From the NCBI GenBank assembly GCA_018296165.2, contig JACKQL020000198.1, positions 1 to 55,225 of the forward strand: DNA of 55,225 nucleotides. The letters run 5' to 3'. Under the pieces are notes generated by a model. The model ran no database searches. It was not told the DNA's origin and was given only the letters and a program-made list of their open reading frames with translations. Below are positions 40,701 through 52,792 of the stretch, piece by piece; within the stretch, counting starts at the first letter, position 1, and the number at the start of each line of letters is the position of its first letter. Source of the stretch: Termitomyces sp. T153 (taxonomy: Eukaryota > Basidiomycota > Agaricomycetes > Agaricales > Lyophyllaceae). Both the position numbers and the translations under genes were made by a program.

Positions 40701-41950
40701 GGAAGACCTAGACACTAGCAACTAGATGGGGTAGCTGGAAATAGGAAGTGAATGAGGGACAAGTCAGTAAATGTCCCAGAAAGTGAGAGCTAATAAGTGT
40801 GGAGTGAATATGAAGTGAAATTTGTTGCTATCACTAGCCTAAGTTGCTAGATGGTAATAAAAGATTGCTGGATAGAAGAAGGAGAAAGGAACAAAGGTGA
40901 AAGAGTTGCTAATAAATGGAGCACTAAGCAATAGGAAGGAAGTGGGCGAACAAGGAATAAGAGAGATCAACAAAGACTGAAGGACAAATACAAACTAGTT
41001 GCTAGCTATAGTTGCTAAGTCAAAATAACACTAAGGGTACCTGTAGTCAGCACTCACATAAAGTTGAGGTCAAGGTCATCAAGACTATTGCTAAGTTGTT
41101 GGAAATGAAGAGAGAAAGAGCAATAAGAGATCTGAAGCTGGTAAGCAGAGAGCTAGTGAGGGAACAATACTCTGGTCTCTATTTTTTGGTCTCTACATAC
41201 AGGCAGTATTTATACTGTTTGTTAATATAGTATAAGAAAAGCAATGTTAGTTGCTGCCAGCAATGGCATCTGCCAACATGTTTATGATACATACCAGATG
41301 TCAGTCTGGTAACCAAGTATATATATGCAATGCCAATATAATGCATAAAAATTGCCAATCACAAGAAGAGAGCATTTCCAATGTCAATACCAGAGGTGTA
41401 AACACTGTTCAAGTATGTTAGTAAGCCTGACAAGAAAAATGATAAGTAATCACATGGCTTTCAATATATCCCTTTTGAGAGAGGAGGCCATGTTGTTGCC
41501 AGGTAATATTGCTGGCAATTGTTGCTATGAAAGGTCTCAGCCTTATTGTTCTAGATCCAAACTCCAGACTCCACATGATGCAGCTTGTGATTCATAAACC
41601 TTGTGGTTGCTAAAACCCTGTTCAAAGGCAACATTGTTCCAGACCTTGGGGCTAGACCTCACATGATAAGTGTTGTGACTTGTGCCAGCTCATATACAAT
41701 ATAATTAGCTGCTGTCCACTCAAAAATGCCAAAAACAGTGCTCAGTGACAAGTGTGTCTTATCAATGCTGGGTTTTGATCCAGGGTCCAGTGACAGATAG
41801 CATAGTGATCTGCAGGTGGGCCTGGATAGAATGGGGCATAGTAGTTTTCAGGTACTAGTTGACCATAGATATTAGTTGGGTAGCTGGTGGGAGTGTATGC
41901 TGGGTTAAATGCAGACATTGAGAATGGGGTAAGGTGGAGGCTTGATATCA
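40701..41950. other. No gene recognised; CpG-poor repeat debris
   Basis: AT-rich sequence with many short TTGCTA-containing phrases (for example near 40835, 40905, 41000), also seen near 34535-34660. No coding pattern or termini could be identified. Confidence 0.4.
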
Positions 41951-42987
41951 TGTCAGGTTCCACTGACTGCAAGGGCTCAGCTTAATTGGGCAAGTCCTTA
42001 TTAGGTAGATGCAATGTCCTGCATTTAAAACCTAGTGCTACAGAGAGGTTTGGACACCAGATACTTGCAAGGGGAGGTTTGGAAAAGTGTCTGAGCAAGT
42101 CTGAATTGGTCCAGGAAAATCTAAAACAAGGTATGTGAAGGGTCAGGCTTAGGAGTGTGTCAGGTACAAGTCTGGAGGCAAGTATTGGGTGTGGGGGGCA
42201 TGTGAAGGCCACACAAGTGATGGGAGCAGGACCAGGGGTTGATGGGAGATCAATTAATGTTGATGGGTTCTGGGGCCAAGCATAGGGCAAGGTCTGGAAT
42301 TAGTTATGAATGTACAAGCTGTAAGTATATGAATGGAGATTGTAACAGAGTTAGAGTTGGAAGGAATCCAGGCAACAATAAAGAAAACTGAAGCAGATGA
42401 GACAAGATGGAGTTGAGAATGAAATAGATTGAATGAGATGTGAGACTAGAGACAGAAATAGAGACAAAGCCAGGAAACATAACAATCATAAATGTAACAG
42501 AAGAATATCAGCAATATCAAGACTACTATAGCAGATATTACTCTATGACTTATACACTGACTACTAAAGCTCCTCTGGGGATAGTGGGTCTGGCAGCAGG
42601 GCTCACTAGAGCTGTGGTAGATCAACAGATGTTGGTTCTGATCAGTTGAAGGGCCCCAGTGACATACTGATAGGAACTAAGGGAACTGATGGGAGTGCAG
42701 ACCACACTGTAATTGATGGAATGTTCTGGGGTGGTTGGGCAGGCCATGGTGACACATTGGTGGGGGTCTACAGCATGTGCTGGAGTTTCTGGGAAGTATC
42801 AGAGATGGCTGGGGGCTTAGAAGGGAATGGGAAAGTGATGGGGTTTGCTGGGGGAGCATCAGAGTTAGCCAGGGTGGGTGCTGTGGGTGGACAAGGGTCA
42901 GGGTGAGTTGAGGGAGTGCTGGCAGGTAGTCTGGGCATTTGGGGTGTATTGGGGGAAGGTCTGGAGGTCCAGAGATGGGCTGTGACA
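41951..42987 (-). mobile_element. Family-S LTR, probably solo
   Basis: TGTCAGGTTCCACTGAC... to ...GGGCTGTGACA, 1037 bp, matching the other family-S LTRs from end to end. No clear 5-bp duplication: TATCA on the left, CCTAT on the right. So it may be a recombinant or have mutated flanks. Confidence 0.8.
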
Positions 42988-43319
42988 CCTATCTCCTGGT
43001 GGTAGTTATCAACCATGTCTCCATAAAGATGGGGCTGGTATTAGGAGACTACTGAGATTATGCTCATATCAGAACCCCTGATTGTTTCCTTTATTTCAGG
43101 CCTGCTTCTCATCTCCATCATCCCATCTTCTGGTGACATAGACTTTTGACCAACACTATCCTTTGATTATATTTGTACATGGTCACATTCCATGAGTCTG
43201 GAGATCAAGGCCTTTTACAATGAACTCCCATTCTTGGTCCAATCTCTGGAGTTGTGGTGATTTTTGGAGTTTTCACCTTGGGTTAGGGCTGAAATTTTTT
43301 TCTATTGTACTGTAGCATC

Positions 43320-43520
43320 ATACCTGGCCAAGCAAGTCCCTTAGACTTGTTCTCTTTGGATTTCCCTCTGCCAGGTGAGTAATTATGTCTGTAGGCCCTG
43401 TACAGTACTGAATAGGCTTTGGATCTCCCTCTGCCAGTTGTGTGACTTGGCCACAGCCTCCAGAGGTTGCTCTTATGGCAGAACAAGTCTCTGGTTCTGG
43501 TCTGGGAGCCCCCTTTTCAA
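43320..43520 (+). repeat. LTR and leader fragment related to gypsy B
   Basis: Shares with B's 5' LTR the phrases CTTAGACTTGTTCTCTT, CTTTGGATCTCCCTCTGCCA and CAGAGGTTGCTCTTAT, and with its leader GCAGAACAA...CTGGTCTGG(A/G)AGCCC. It joins gypsy E sequence at about 43560 without a visible duplication. Confidence 0.72.
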
Positions 43521-43559
43521 TTGCTTTGAGGAGTCAAGGCAATTGTGTCAATTGTTTCA

Positions 43560-44649
43560 ATTAGTTGAAGTAACTGAAAGGTCTCTCTGAATGAAGAGAG
43601 AATTCTATGGCTTGATGAGGGCCTTGCAGGCCAATAAGTAGGGTGTAAGAAGCTTGTAGTAGAGACAGATGCCAAGTATTTGAAAGGAATGCTAAGCAAT
43701 CCTAGAGTAAACTATTATGAGATGGATTGAGGATGTACTACTCTACCATTTTACTTTGAGGCATCAACAGGAAAAGCATTCAGTGTTGGTGGCCTGTCCA
43801 GAAGACCCAAGCAGCCAGAAGATGAGGAGTACCCACCTATTAATCCAGAGTTGATGGACAACTCAAAGATTATGCACTTTGAATATCCAGCTGGAGGATT
43901 GGGAACCCTTAGTACTTGAGGAGTTTGCAGATCAACTAGAGGTGGCTATCTACATGCAGGAGCTACTAAGGTGTCAGACTTTGAACAAGAACTCAGTAGA
44001 GCAAGGTCTCAAGAAGTGGAACTTAGAAGGGAAGTTTTAAGTCAAAAGCAGTCATCTAGAGATGGATCCTCTTACAGTACTATCCCTCTCTCAGCTTCTG
44101 TTACCTATAGAAGATACTGAGAAGAATGAAGAATCAGACTTACAAGCCTACCTAGAGCATAGAAAGGAGGTGAGAGTGAGCAGTGAGATGACTTGCTACC
44201 AATTGTACAAAGTTGGCTACAAGACCCATGTAAAGAACCTAAGGGTTTGCAGGGTTGAAACCCAGACAAGTTCAAGAGGTTTGCAAGACAGTTCTTCTTT
44301 GATTCAAAGAGGAGACTGTACAAGTGCAATCATAAGGCCAGCCATAAGCTAGTAGTCAGTATTAATAGACAAATGTTCACGCTTAAATTAGCCCATGATG
44401 CCTTGAGGCATAGAGGGACTTATACAACTAAAATGTTGATACAAAAACAATTTTGGTGGCTAGGAGTTGATGGAGATGTTTGGTGGTATGTCAGAGCTTG
44501 TTATAACTGTCAGATATGTCAGAAGACAGTTATATACAGAGCCCCAACTGTAACCTATGTATACACCCACTATCTTCCAAACAATCCACATTGATACCAT
44601 GCACATGACTCTAGCTTCAAGAAGCTGCAAGTACATTGTCCATGGCAGG
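43560..44649 (+). pseudogene. Gypsy E: RNase H and integrase fragment, interrupted by D
   Basis: Closely related to D at 50880-51995: 'FYGLMRALQANK', 'RWIEDVLLYHFTLRHQQ'-like, 'LEHRKEVRVSSEMT' (D: 'LEHRKGGESEQWDD'), and the integrase zinc region 'AHDALRHRGTYTTKMLIQKQ', 'CYNCQICQKTV', with 'FWWLGVDGDVWWYVRA'. It ends at CATTGTCCATGGCAGG (44649), the place where D's 5' LTR starts. In D the same place continues GTCCTGGTAGATGTGC. The rest of E should lie beyond the right end of the window. Confidence 0.82.
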
Positions 44650-45523
44650 TGTCAATATGCCTGTCTCATACTTGAGACAGGACAAAAATACTTAAAGCTA
44701 GAAGCCCAAATATATACCATATAAAAAGCTGAAAACTGTAGACATTAGGGAACATACCTAGCATAAGAAAACACCAAAGAACCCAGAAAAAATACACTGT
44801 GAATGACACCAGCAGGACAGTAGCTCTGACATCAAGAGAACTAAGCCTGCATGCATTGATGGCCAATCAATGGCTGTGCTTAGCACCCCAGCTAGAAATC
44901 TAACTAGCAGCAAGGACAGCCATGGGTGCCTATTGCAACAATACTGCTCCTACACCTCAATAACACACTGTTCCCTATACCAGGCCATCCAAACCCAAGT
45001 CAGCCACTATAACAAACTACATGCAGACTGCTAGAGAAAGTTTGGAAAAGGGGGAAGACTGACAGAAGGATGCAGAGCTCATGAAAGCCAAGTAATGCTA
45101 ATCAAGCATGCCATATTAGCCTAGCTGTCCAATGAGGATGCAAAGCCAAGAAAAACCATGCAGTACAGACCATGGGCATGCACAAAAAACACTCTAGTCT
45201 GTGTGCCAGCAGTGGGCTATAAAAAGGGAAGGAATTTGGAGGGAAGAGGGCAGGCAACAACATACCATGGCTTGGAGAAACTCCAGAGAGCAGTTCTCTT
45301 AGGCTTACAAGTTTGTAGTTGTTTTGGGTTTTATTAATAATATTATTTGAGCCCTTTCAAAAGCATGAGACTGTCTCAAGCTTACAAATAAACCATTTGA
45401 ATTGTACCTACTGTTGTTATGTCTATGTGAGCTTACATGTAACTAAGCCTCCAAAGTGCATATGAAAACAAAGTTTAATCTGTTGATTCAATCAATTGAC
45501 AGCATCAAAACTTAGATTTCACA
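44650..45523 (+). repeat. 5' LTR of gypsy D
   Basis: Starts TGTCAATATGCCTG, ends about ACTTAGATTTCACA. It matches 54611-55225 over the available length; the 3' copy has a duplication of about 24 bp near 54696-54722. Near the start is the inverted repeat CCTGTCTCA / TGAGACAGG (44660-44668 and 44673-44681). A primer site beginning TGGAGCCC at 45529 is likely. Confidence 0.83.
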
Positions 45524-45840
45524 TCATCTGGAGCCCTCTGCAAGGGGCTTTTGTTGCATAAAACTCACTTTTTGAATTTCCATGAGGAAGTCCAACCATT
45601 GTGAAACATTACTTTTGCACCACCTGGGTCTTGGCCCAAAACACCCAAAGTTATTACAACTAAGGTGAAAAACTCTGTTGTATTAAGGAAAAGAGAAACT
45701 AGGACCAATAGTAGTAGTTCAAAGTCCTTTTTGTCTGACCCTGAAACCTTGCTCAGAAGAAGAAAGCTTCAGACTGAGCAATTTCAAGTATACAAAAAGA
45801 ACTGTGCTCTACTACTCAACCACTTTCTACTACCTCAATT

Positions 45841-47633
45841 ATGGAGCAAAACATCAGATATAAACTACTACTGCCTGACAGCAGGGATGCACTTAAGTTT
45901 AAGCACACTGAGCCCTCTGAGGTTTGTCACTTTTTACAAAGGAGGATCTTTCTATTTGAGCATGCTGGGATCCAAGGAGATAAGGAAAGGAAAAAGAGGA
46001 TCTTAGAGATGACTATACTTGGTCTGCTTTTGAGAAAGAGATCAAGGAGTCCTATCCAGAAGCAGTGAATGACACAAATAGAGTTGCAAATCTGGACAGA
46101 ATCTGCAGAGAACATGCCAGACTTAGTAGGAATGACACCAGAGATCCATTCTCTGATAAGGAAATTTAGAGCTGAGGCTAAGAAGTTGGCTAATGTCACT
46201 GGGAATGGGTATCTGGTGGACAAATTCCTGAGATGCTTTACACCAGCCTTTGGAGATGTAATTGAGGAAAGGTTGATTAGTAGATATGGCCACTACAAAG
46301 ACCCTGCTAGAATTAGGCATAAGGAAAACAAATATGACCTATCAGAAGTGCTGACAGTAGTGGGGACCTTGATAGATGGTGCTACTATAAGGAGCCCTAA
46401 AGAGGAGAAAGTAGAGAAAATGGAAACTAGTAGGAGGAACATTAAGGAGGAGGAAGTAGAGGAGAAAATGGCTCATCTACAAGATGCTGTGGTTACCATT
46501 GGGAAACAAATGGAGAACATCCAGAGTACCATGCAAGCATTGCAAGCTGGTCAGTTGGACATGTGCAAACCTTCTTGGATGCCAAAGGGAGCCAGGGTAT
46601 AAGGGCAGAAGGGCCTCCTACATTTCCAACTTCTGGGAGAAGTGGTGTTACTTGCTTCTATTGTTGGTAAACTGGACTTAGAATCTCAGGGTGTGAAGTT
46701 ATCAAGGGAGATGTACAAAAAGGATGGATCATTCTGTTGAAAGGGAGAGCCAGACTACCTAATGGTGCTCCTTTACCTAGGGATCTTGCTGGTATATCTC
46801 CTCATGCTAGACTAGTGCAAGTACATGATAAGCAAGTGAGCATGTATTTTGAATGGCTAGAAGATGACCCTCCAGAAACAGTCACTTACTCTACCTATGT
46901 AAACTCTGCTAGAGACACAAGGGATGACATGCTAGAATGCACTTGATATAAGGAGTCAGACAGCTTGCAGGGACTTGAAGAAAGATTTCAATAAAATGGC
47001 TGAGATGGTTAACACAAGGAACACAGCTAGTCCTGAAAGACAGAAATCTTCCTCTAAGGATTTTTAAATAACTCAATGAAGGCAATTAGGAAAGAGGCAT
47101 CTCAACCAGGAGTATCCTCATTGCCAGAGAGAACCTCTGAAAAACCCTAGAAAGAAAAGCTAACTCTGGTGATTCCACCTAGAATTGCACCAAAACTGGA
47201 CCTACCTTTTGAGAAGGTTTCAGCCCTCAATGAGGGACCAGACTTGCCAGTGCAGGACACTGTTAAAAGTTCTTTAACAGGAACAAGAAGGAGGGAGTGG
47301 GATAGGACCATTGATAAGCTCTGGGAGGCTATTGTACCTTTCAGTACTGGAGAACTGTTAGATGTGGCTCCTGGATTAAGAGAAGCAATGATACAAAAAT
47401 TGACTCTCAAATCAGGGACTCAGTCTAAGGATCCCAATATCTCAAGGGCAACAGTTCAACAGCAGACTGTAAGGGAGAAGAAACTACCTGACAAAGTAGA
47501 TGTCAATGACCTACCAATGGCAACCTATTTCATTGCAGATGGGACACAGGATGATTTGCCTACTAGTGCAGTAGTGCATCAGGATTGTGTAGCCACTTAC
47601 TTGGAAAATATCCTCCAGGAGAAAAGCCAGTAG
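45841..47633 (+). pseudogene. Gag and linker region of gypsy D (broken)
   Basis: Pieces in several frames: 'LLLPDSRDALKFKHTEPSEV' (45862-45925), then 'SAFEKEIKESYPEAVNDTNR' (about 46027-46085) in another frame, then 'LIRKFRAEAKKLANVTGNGY' and 'FTPAFGDVIEERLISRYGHY' (46156-46300), and a Lys/Glu-rich coiled coil (about 46395-46550). After a stop at 46600, less conserved open parts follow (46737-46946 and 47169-47633). No CCHC knuckle is seen. It corresponds to the gag type that accompanies the YIDD RT family in basidiomycetes. Confidence 0.7.
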
Positions 47634-47639
47634 TGGTGT

Positions 47640-49090
47640 ATGTGGCTAGAGATTTGCAAGTGTTGAGATCCTAGAACCCCATTGTAGATCAGAGGGGGCA
47701 GGTGGAGACAATTCTAGATAGTGGTTCTCAGATAGTCTGTATGGCACTAGATGAGGCACTTTGTTTAGGATTGACTTGGGATCCAGACATATGCTTAAAG
47801 ATAGAGAGTGCCAACAGTCAAGTGAATTCATCAGTTGGTTTAGCCAAAAATGTGCCATTTACTTTTGCTCAAGGCTTCACTATTTATCTACAAGTGCATA
47901 TTTTTGTCAAGCCAGCTTATACTGTCATGACCTGCTCCCATACCTCTGGACCTCCCTGGAGTACTCCCCAATGCTCCCCCAACCCACCCCAACCTTTGTT
48001 GACCCATGGTGCCTGCCCCAGCTAACTCCAATGCTTCCTCAGCAAACTCCAATGTTTTCCTGGCAAACTCCAACACATCCCCTGTGGGCCTCCTCAGCTC
48101 CTCTTCTTGCTTACAAGGCCCCCAAGCCCCTCCAACACTTCTCCTGACTCAGATGCACATTGACCAACCACCCCCACAACCTACACAACCCCACCAGAGT
48201 TCCCTGACAACTGCAAGATGGACTGCATTCCCATCAGAATATCACCACAGCCTGCCCTCCAATCAGAACCAACACCCGTCAACTCTGCACAGCTATAACA
48301 AACCCTGCTGTTGCACCCCTGACCCCCAGAGAATGTTCAGTAGTTGGTATATAATAACATAGGGTAGCATCTGTGACCTTAGTCTTGATATTGCATTTAC
48401 TGGTTACTTGTGTCTTGTATCTCTCTCTATTTCTTCTCTGTTTCTATTTTTAGTCTCAAATCTATTTCTTTCCTCAGTTCTGTCTCATCTCATCTCCATC
48501 TTGCCTCAACTATCTCTGTTTCCTTTGTTTCCCTAAGTCTCTTTCATCTCCAACACCATTATGTCCTCCAGGCATATGCTACAACCTTCAAAACATTCTT
48601 ATGACCACTCTGGACCTCACCCCCCACTTGGCCCCAGAGTCCATCAGTCTTGATTGATCTCCCATCAAACCCCAGCTCCACTCCCATCATCTGCGAAGCC
48701 TCTGTCTACCCTGCAATCTATCTACATGCCCACAAACCTGTTCCTGATGCCTGCCCAAGCCCAACATCTAATATACTTGGTCTTAGACTTCCCCAGACCA
48801 CTCTGAACTTGCTTGGACCACTTCCCTTGGCTCCCCCTCACAAGTTCCTATAGTCTGCACCACCTCCAGAATGCCAGGTTATAAGCACAGAACACTGTGT
48901 CTGCCTAGTAAGGACTTGCCCAGTGTAGCTGAGCCCCCATAGTCAGTGGAACCTGACATATACTGTCTTGTTGGGTCATCCTTTTGACACACTAACAGAA
49001 AGCAATATACAAAATCTTTAAGATGGCAGTGCCATCATAACTATCAGAGATCCTGATACTGGTCACTGGACAGCCCTGCCCCCTCTACAA
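47640..49090 (+). pseudogene. Protease of gypsy D, split by a solo LTR
   Basis: Retropepsin-like 'VETILDSGSQIVCM' (about 47703-47744) keeps the catalytic Asp-Ser-Gly. 'AYTV' at 47915 is cut by the family-S LTR 47923-48958. After it the frame continues 'YTVLLGHPFDTLTESNIQNL' (48961-49020), the usual LG.PF end of such proteases. A stop at about 49020 and others nearby follow. Confidence 0.78.
47923..48958 (+). mobile_element. Family-S solo LTR inside the D protease
   Basis: 1036 bp, TGTCATGACCTGC...GGAACCTGACA, flanked by the perfect duplication TATAC (47918-47922 and 48959-48963). It is inverted relative to the other four family-S copies. Its insertion is younger than D. Confidence 0.92.
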
Positions 49091-49176
49091 AGAGGGAAGG
49101 TGCCAAAAGCAGGTGTTGGAGGAGATGATGATCCAAAATTTCAAATCTCAATGATCTGGTCAGTGACCAGGGAGAG

Positions 49177-49907
49177 GTGGCAGTGATAATTGGAGAAAAG
49201 GAGAATGGTGAAGTAGTGGTGACTGGATTCACTATAAGTGATAGTGGATTCAAGAACCAAGAGTTGAGAGATGTGTATCTGCAGGCCTTTGCTGCAAAGG
49301 GAGATGTTGGAGGAAGAGATGAGAAGACATTAGCAGCCTATCTAAATGGGCAGCTGTGTCAGATACCAGAGAAGTTGGAGGAGATCTTAGTACAGCAGGA
49401 AAGCCTAGAGTTGGAAGCAGGTGTGGGGCAAACTGCACAAGTAATTTCTAAGAAATACAAACCTGTTGCTAGAAAGGTGAAACCTGTACTAGGGACCTCT
49501 CCTGAGTTTAGAATTGAAAGGTGCATCACTGGAATCCACTAGCAGACATGCCACAGTTGGAACCAAATCCACCTGACTTCAAACCCACAGGGAGGTACAC
49601 TGCTGAGTGCAAGGAGATCATTGACCAATTACATGGTGATGATTTCTTGTGGCCAGAGGAGATGAAGGCAGTACATCATCTAATGATGCTGCAGAATGAG
49701 GCTTTTGCACGGGATGATTCTCAAAGAGGTAAGCTCAAGGAGGAATTCTTCCCTCCTGTGGTGATGCCAGTAATTCCTCACACCCCTTGGGCACTGAAGA
49801 ACATTCCCATTGCTACTGGACTCAGAGATAAAATCTGCCAGATGGTAAAGCAGAAAATTGAGGCAGGAGTGTATGAGCCATCCAACTCTTTATATAGATC
49901 CCAGTAG
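49177..49907 (+). pseudogene. Pol linker and start of RT of gypsy D
   Basis: Open frames 49177-49542 and 49521-49907 overlap with a frame change. The second contains 'PTGRYTAECKEIIDQLHGDD', 'FLWPEEMKAVHHLMMLQNEA' and 'KQKIEAGVYEPSNSLYRS', the lead-in to RT. A stop TAG at 49905 and a one-base shift at about 49966 separate it from the main RT frame ('LKKDGESLRIVHSLKP'). Confidence 0.75.
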
Positions 49908-49971
49908 ACCACAGTATTGAAGAAGGATGGTGAAAGTTTGAGGATAGTTCACAGCTTGAAACCTAAACAAA

Positions 49972-51429
49972 GTGACCATAGCACATTCTGGGTTTCCACC
50001 AGCAACTGAAGAGTTAGCTAGTCACTTTGCTGGCAGAGCTTGTGGAGGAATCTTTGACTTGTATGTGGGATATGATGAGAGTGAGAGAGTGTTGGATGTG
50101 AGGCCTAGGGACTATACTACCTTTCAGACACCCTTTGGGGCTCTAAGGTTGGTAACCCTGCCAATAGGCTGGACAAATTCAGTACCAATCTTTCATAATG
50201 ACATTACCTTCATCTTCAAAGATGAGATACCTCATGTAACTTGGCCATATATTGATGATGTGCCAATCAGAGGTCCACCTCACAGGTATGAATTGCCAGA
50301 TGGAGGCTATGAAGTTATTCCAGAAAATCCAGGCATTAGGAGATTTGTATGGGAACATCTGCAGAATGTAAACAGAGTGTTACAAAGAATCAAATATGCT
50401 GGAGGAACTTTTTCTGGGAAGAAGTCAGTATTCTGTGCAGATGAAATTGTAGTAGTTGGACACAGATGTTCCTATGAGGGACAAAAACTTGAGACCAAGT
50501 GGTTGGCCATTGTTATGGGTTGGGGTGATTGTCAGGATAAGTCAGATGTCAGAGCTTTCCTAGGTACTTGTGGTACCTTCAGGATGTCCATTAAAGACTA
50601 TGCTAAAGTGGCTGCACCAATCAACAAGTTGACTCAAAACCAGACACCATTTGTTTGGAGTGAGGAACAGCAGTCAGCAATGGCTCAGTTGAAGAAGCTG
50701 CTAGCTGCAAGTGCACCTCTAAAACCACTTGACTATGAGTTAGGAGGGGCAGTGGTCCTATCAGTTGACACTTCTTGGATGGCAGTGGGCTTTGGAATAT
50801 TCCAGGAAGCTCTAGACAATCCTAAGCAACACACTTGTGCTAAGCTAGAATCCATCACCTTGAATGAGAGGGAGGCAAGATTCTCACAACCTAAAAGACA
50901 ACTCTATGGTTTGATGAGGGCCTTGCAAGCTAATAAGTATTGGCTAGTTAATTGTAGGAAGCTTGTAGTGGAGACAGATGCCAAGTATCTGAAGGGAATG
51001 CTAAGCAATCCTGGAGTAGGACCTAATGCCACCATCATGAGATGGATTGAGGATGTACTACTCTATTATTTTACTGTGAGGCATGTGCCAGGAAAAACCT
51101 TTAGTGTTGATGGCCTGCCTAGGAAGCTCAAGCAGCCAGGAGATGAGGAGTACCCACCTGTTGATCCAGAGTTGGTGGACAACCCAAAGACTATGCACTT
51201 GAAATATCCAGCTAAAACCAACAATGAACCAGGATGGGAGGATTGGGAACTCTTAGCACTTGAGGAATTTGCAGATCAAATTGACACTAGAGATGGCTAT
51301 CTACATGCAGTAGCCACTGAAGTATCAGACTTTGAACAAGAACTTAATAGAGCAAGGTTCCAAGAAGTGGAGCTTAGGAAGGCAGTTCTAAGTCAGCAGC
51401 AGACATCCAGAATGGATTCTGTTATATGA
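49972..51429 (+). CDS. Reverse transcriptase-RNase H of gypsy D, open frame
   Basis: 485 uninterrupted codons. RT: 'AHSGFPPATEELASHFAGRA', 'GIFDLYVGYDESERVLDVRP', 'TFQTPFGALRLVTLPIGWTN', the active site PYIDDVPIRGP (YIDD at 50248-50259), 'GIRRFVWEHLQNVNRVLQRI' and 'KYAGGTFSGKKSVFCADEIV'. Then the connection 'VRAFLGTCGTFRMSIKDYAK' and RNase H with 'VVLSVDTSWMAVGFGIFQEA', 'SQPKRQLYGLMRALQANKYW', 'LVVETDAKYLKGMLSNPGVG' and 'YFTVRHVPGKTFSVDGLPR'. Catalytic residues of both enzymes are present. Upstream parts of Pol are broken, so this copy is not autonomous, but the domain itself may be recently functional. Confidence 0.88.
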   Translation: MTIAHSGFPPATEELASHFAGRACGGIFDLYVGYDESERVLDVRPRDYTTFQTPFGALRLVTLPIGWTNSVPIFHNDITFIFKDEIPHVTWPYIDDVPIRGPPHRYELPDGGYEVIPENPGIRRFVWEHLQNVNRVLQRIKYAGGTFSGKKSVFCADEIVVVGHRCSYEGQKLETKWLAIVMGWGDCQDKSDVRAFLGTCGTFRMSIKDYAKVAAPINKLTQNQTPFVWSEEQQSAMAQLKKLLAASAPLKPLDYELGGAVVLSVDTSWMAVGFGIFQEALDNPKQHTCAKLESITLNEREARFSQPKRQLYGLMRALQANKYWLVNCRKLVVETDAKYLKGMLSNPGVGPNATIMRWIEDVLLYYFTVRHVPGKTFSVDGLPRKLKQPGDEEYPPVDPELVDNPKTMHLKYPAKTNNEPGWEDWELLALEEFADQIDTRDGYLHAVATEVSDFEQELNRARFQEVELRKAVLSQQQTSRMDSVI

Positions 51430-52792
51430 CTATCTCTCTCTCAGCCTCTGTTACCTACAGAAGGCACTGAGGAGGACAAGGAGGCAGACTTACAAGCCTA
51501 CTTAGAGCATAGGAAAGGTGGTGAGAGTGAACAGTGGGATGATTTGCTACCAATTGTACAAAGTTGGCTATAAGACCCAAGCAAAGAACCTGAGAGTTTG
51601 CAGGGTTGGGACCCAGACAAGTTCAAGATGTTTGCAAGACAGTTCTTCTTTGATCTGAAGGGGAGACTGTACAAGCACAATCATGAGGCCAGGCATAAGC
51701 TAGTAGTCAATATCAATAGATGAATGTTCATGCTTAAATCAGCTCATGTTGCCTTGGGGCATAGGGGGACTTATACAACCAAAATGTTAATACAAGAATG
51801 GTTTTGGTGGCCAGGAATTGATGGAGATGTGCAGTGGTATGTTGGGACTTGTCACAATTGTCAGATACATCAGAAGACAGTTGTAAACAGAGTTCCTACA
51901 GTGACCTATACACTCTCTATCTTTCAAACAATCCACATTGATACCATGCACATGACTCCAGCTTCAAATGGCTGCAATTATATTGTCCTGGTAGATGTGC
52001 ATTGTCTTCATGGATGGAAGGGATGCCTCTGCACAAGGAAAACCATAAAACAATTTGTCAATGGTTGTTTGAGGATGTGATTTGCTGCTAGGGCTGCATT
52101 ACATAAATCATCACTGACAATGCTGAACAATTCAAGAAGGTCACAGCTTGGATAGAGAGCAAATATGGAATCAGAGGCATAGCCATCTCTCCATACAACT
52201 CTCAAGCTAATGGCAAAATTGAAAGACCACATTGGGATGTCAGGCAAGCTTGATTCAAAGCTTGTGAGGATTGCACTAAATGGTTCTGGTTCTTCTTCCA
52301 TATGATGTGGAGTGATTGCATTACTATCTGGCAGAGATTTGGATATTTACCATACTTCATGGTCATGGAGGCTCATCCAACTCTACTCTTGGACTTAGTA
52401 GAAGCTACCTGATTAATAGATTTACAGAAGGGCCATTATCTATAGAAGAGTTGATTGGTTATTGTGCTAGGGCTCTAGCCAAGCATCACCAACATGTAGA
52501 AGAGATGAGAGAGAGAGTTGGGAAGGACAAACTCCAATGGGCCTTGAAGTTTGCAGAAGAGCATAAAAACTCTATCAAAGACTTCAATTTCAAGCCCTTG
52601 GACTTGGTCTTGGTCAAGAATATGATTACAGAAAGTTTACACAGTGCTAAAATGCTTTCATGTTTCCATGGTCCAATGGTAGTAATTGCTAAGACTAGAG
52701 GTGGTAATTACATTGTGGCAGAACTGGATGGATCAGTTTGGCAGACTAGGATGGCCACTTTTAGGATAGTCCCTTACAAAGCTTGGAGATGA
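51430..52792 (+). pseudogene. Integrase of gypsy D (broken)
   Basis: 'GWDPDKFKMFARQFFFDLKG' (about 51606-51665), the HHCC zinc region 'HVALGHRGTYTTKMLIQEWF' with 'CHNCQIHQKT' (51746-51880), the core start 'FQTIHIDTMHMTPASNGCNY' and 'IVLVDVHCLHGWK' (51925-52020). After stops and shifts at 52078-52320, the open C-terminal part 52316-52792 follows ('LSIEELIGYCARALAKHHQH', 'RMATFRIVPY'). No chromodomain. The catalytic Glu region is damaged. Confidence 0.8.

Noticed and set aside
41946..42992. 5-bp target duplication for the LTR at 41951
   Set aside because: The flanks TATCA and CCTAT do not match; TATCT two bases further is suggestive but would need a different LTR end from the other copies.
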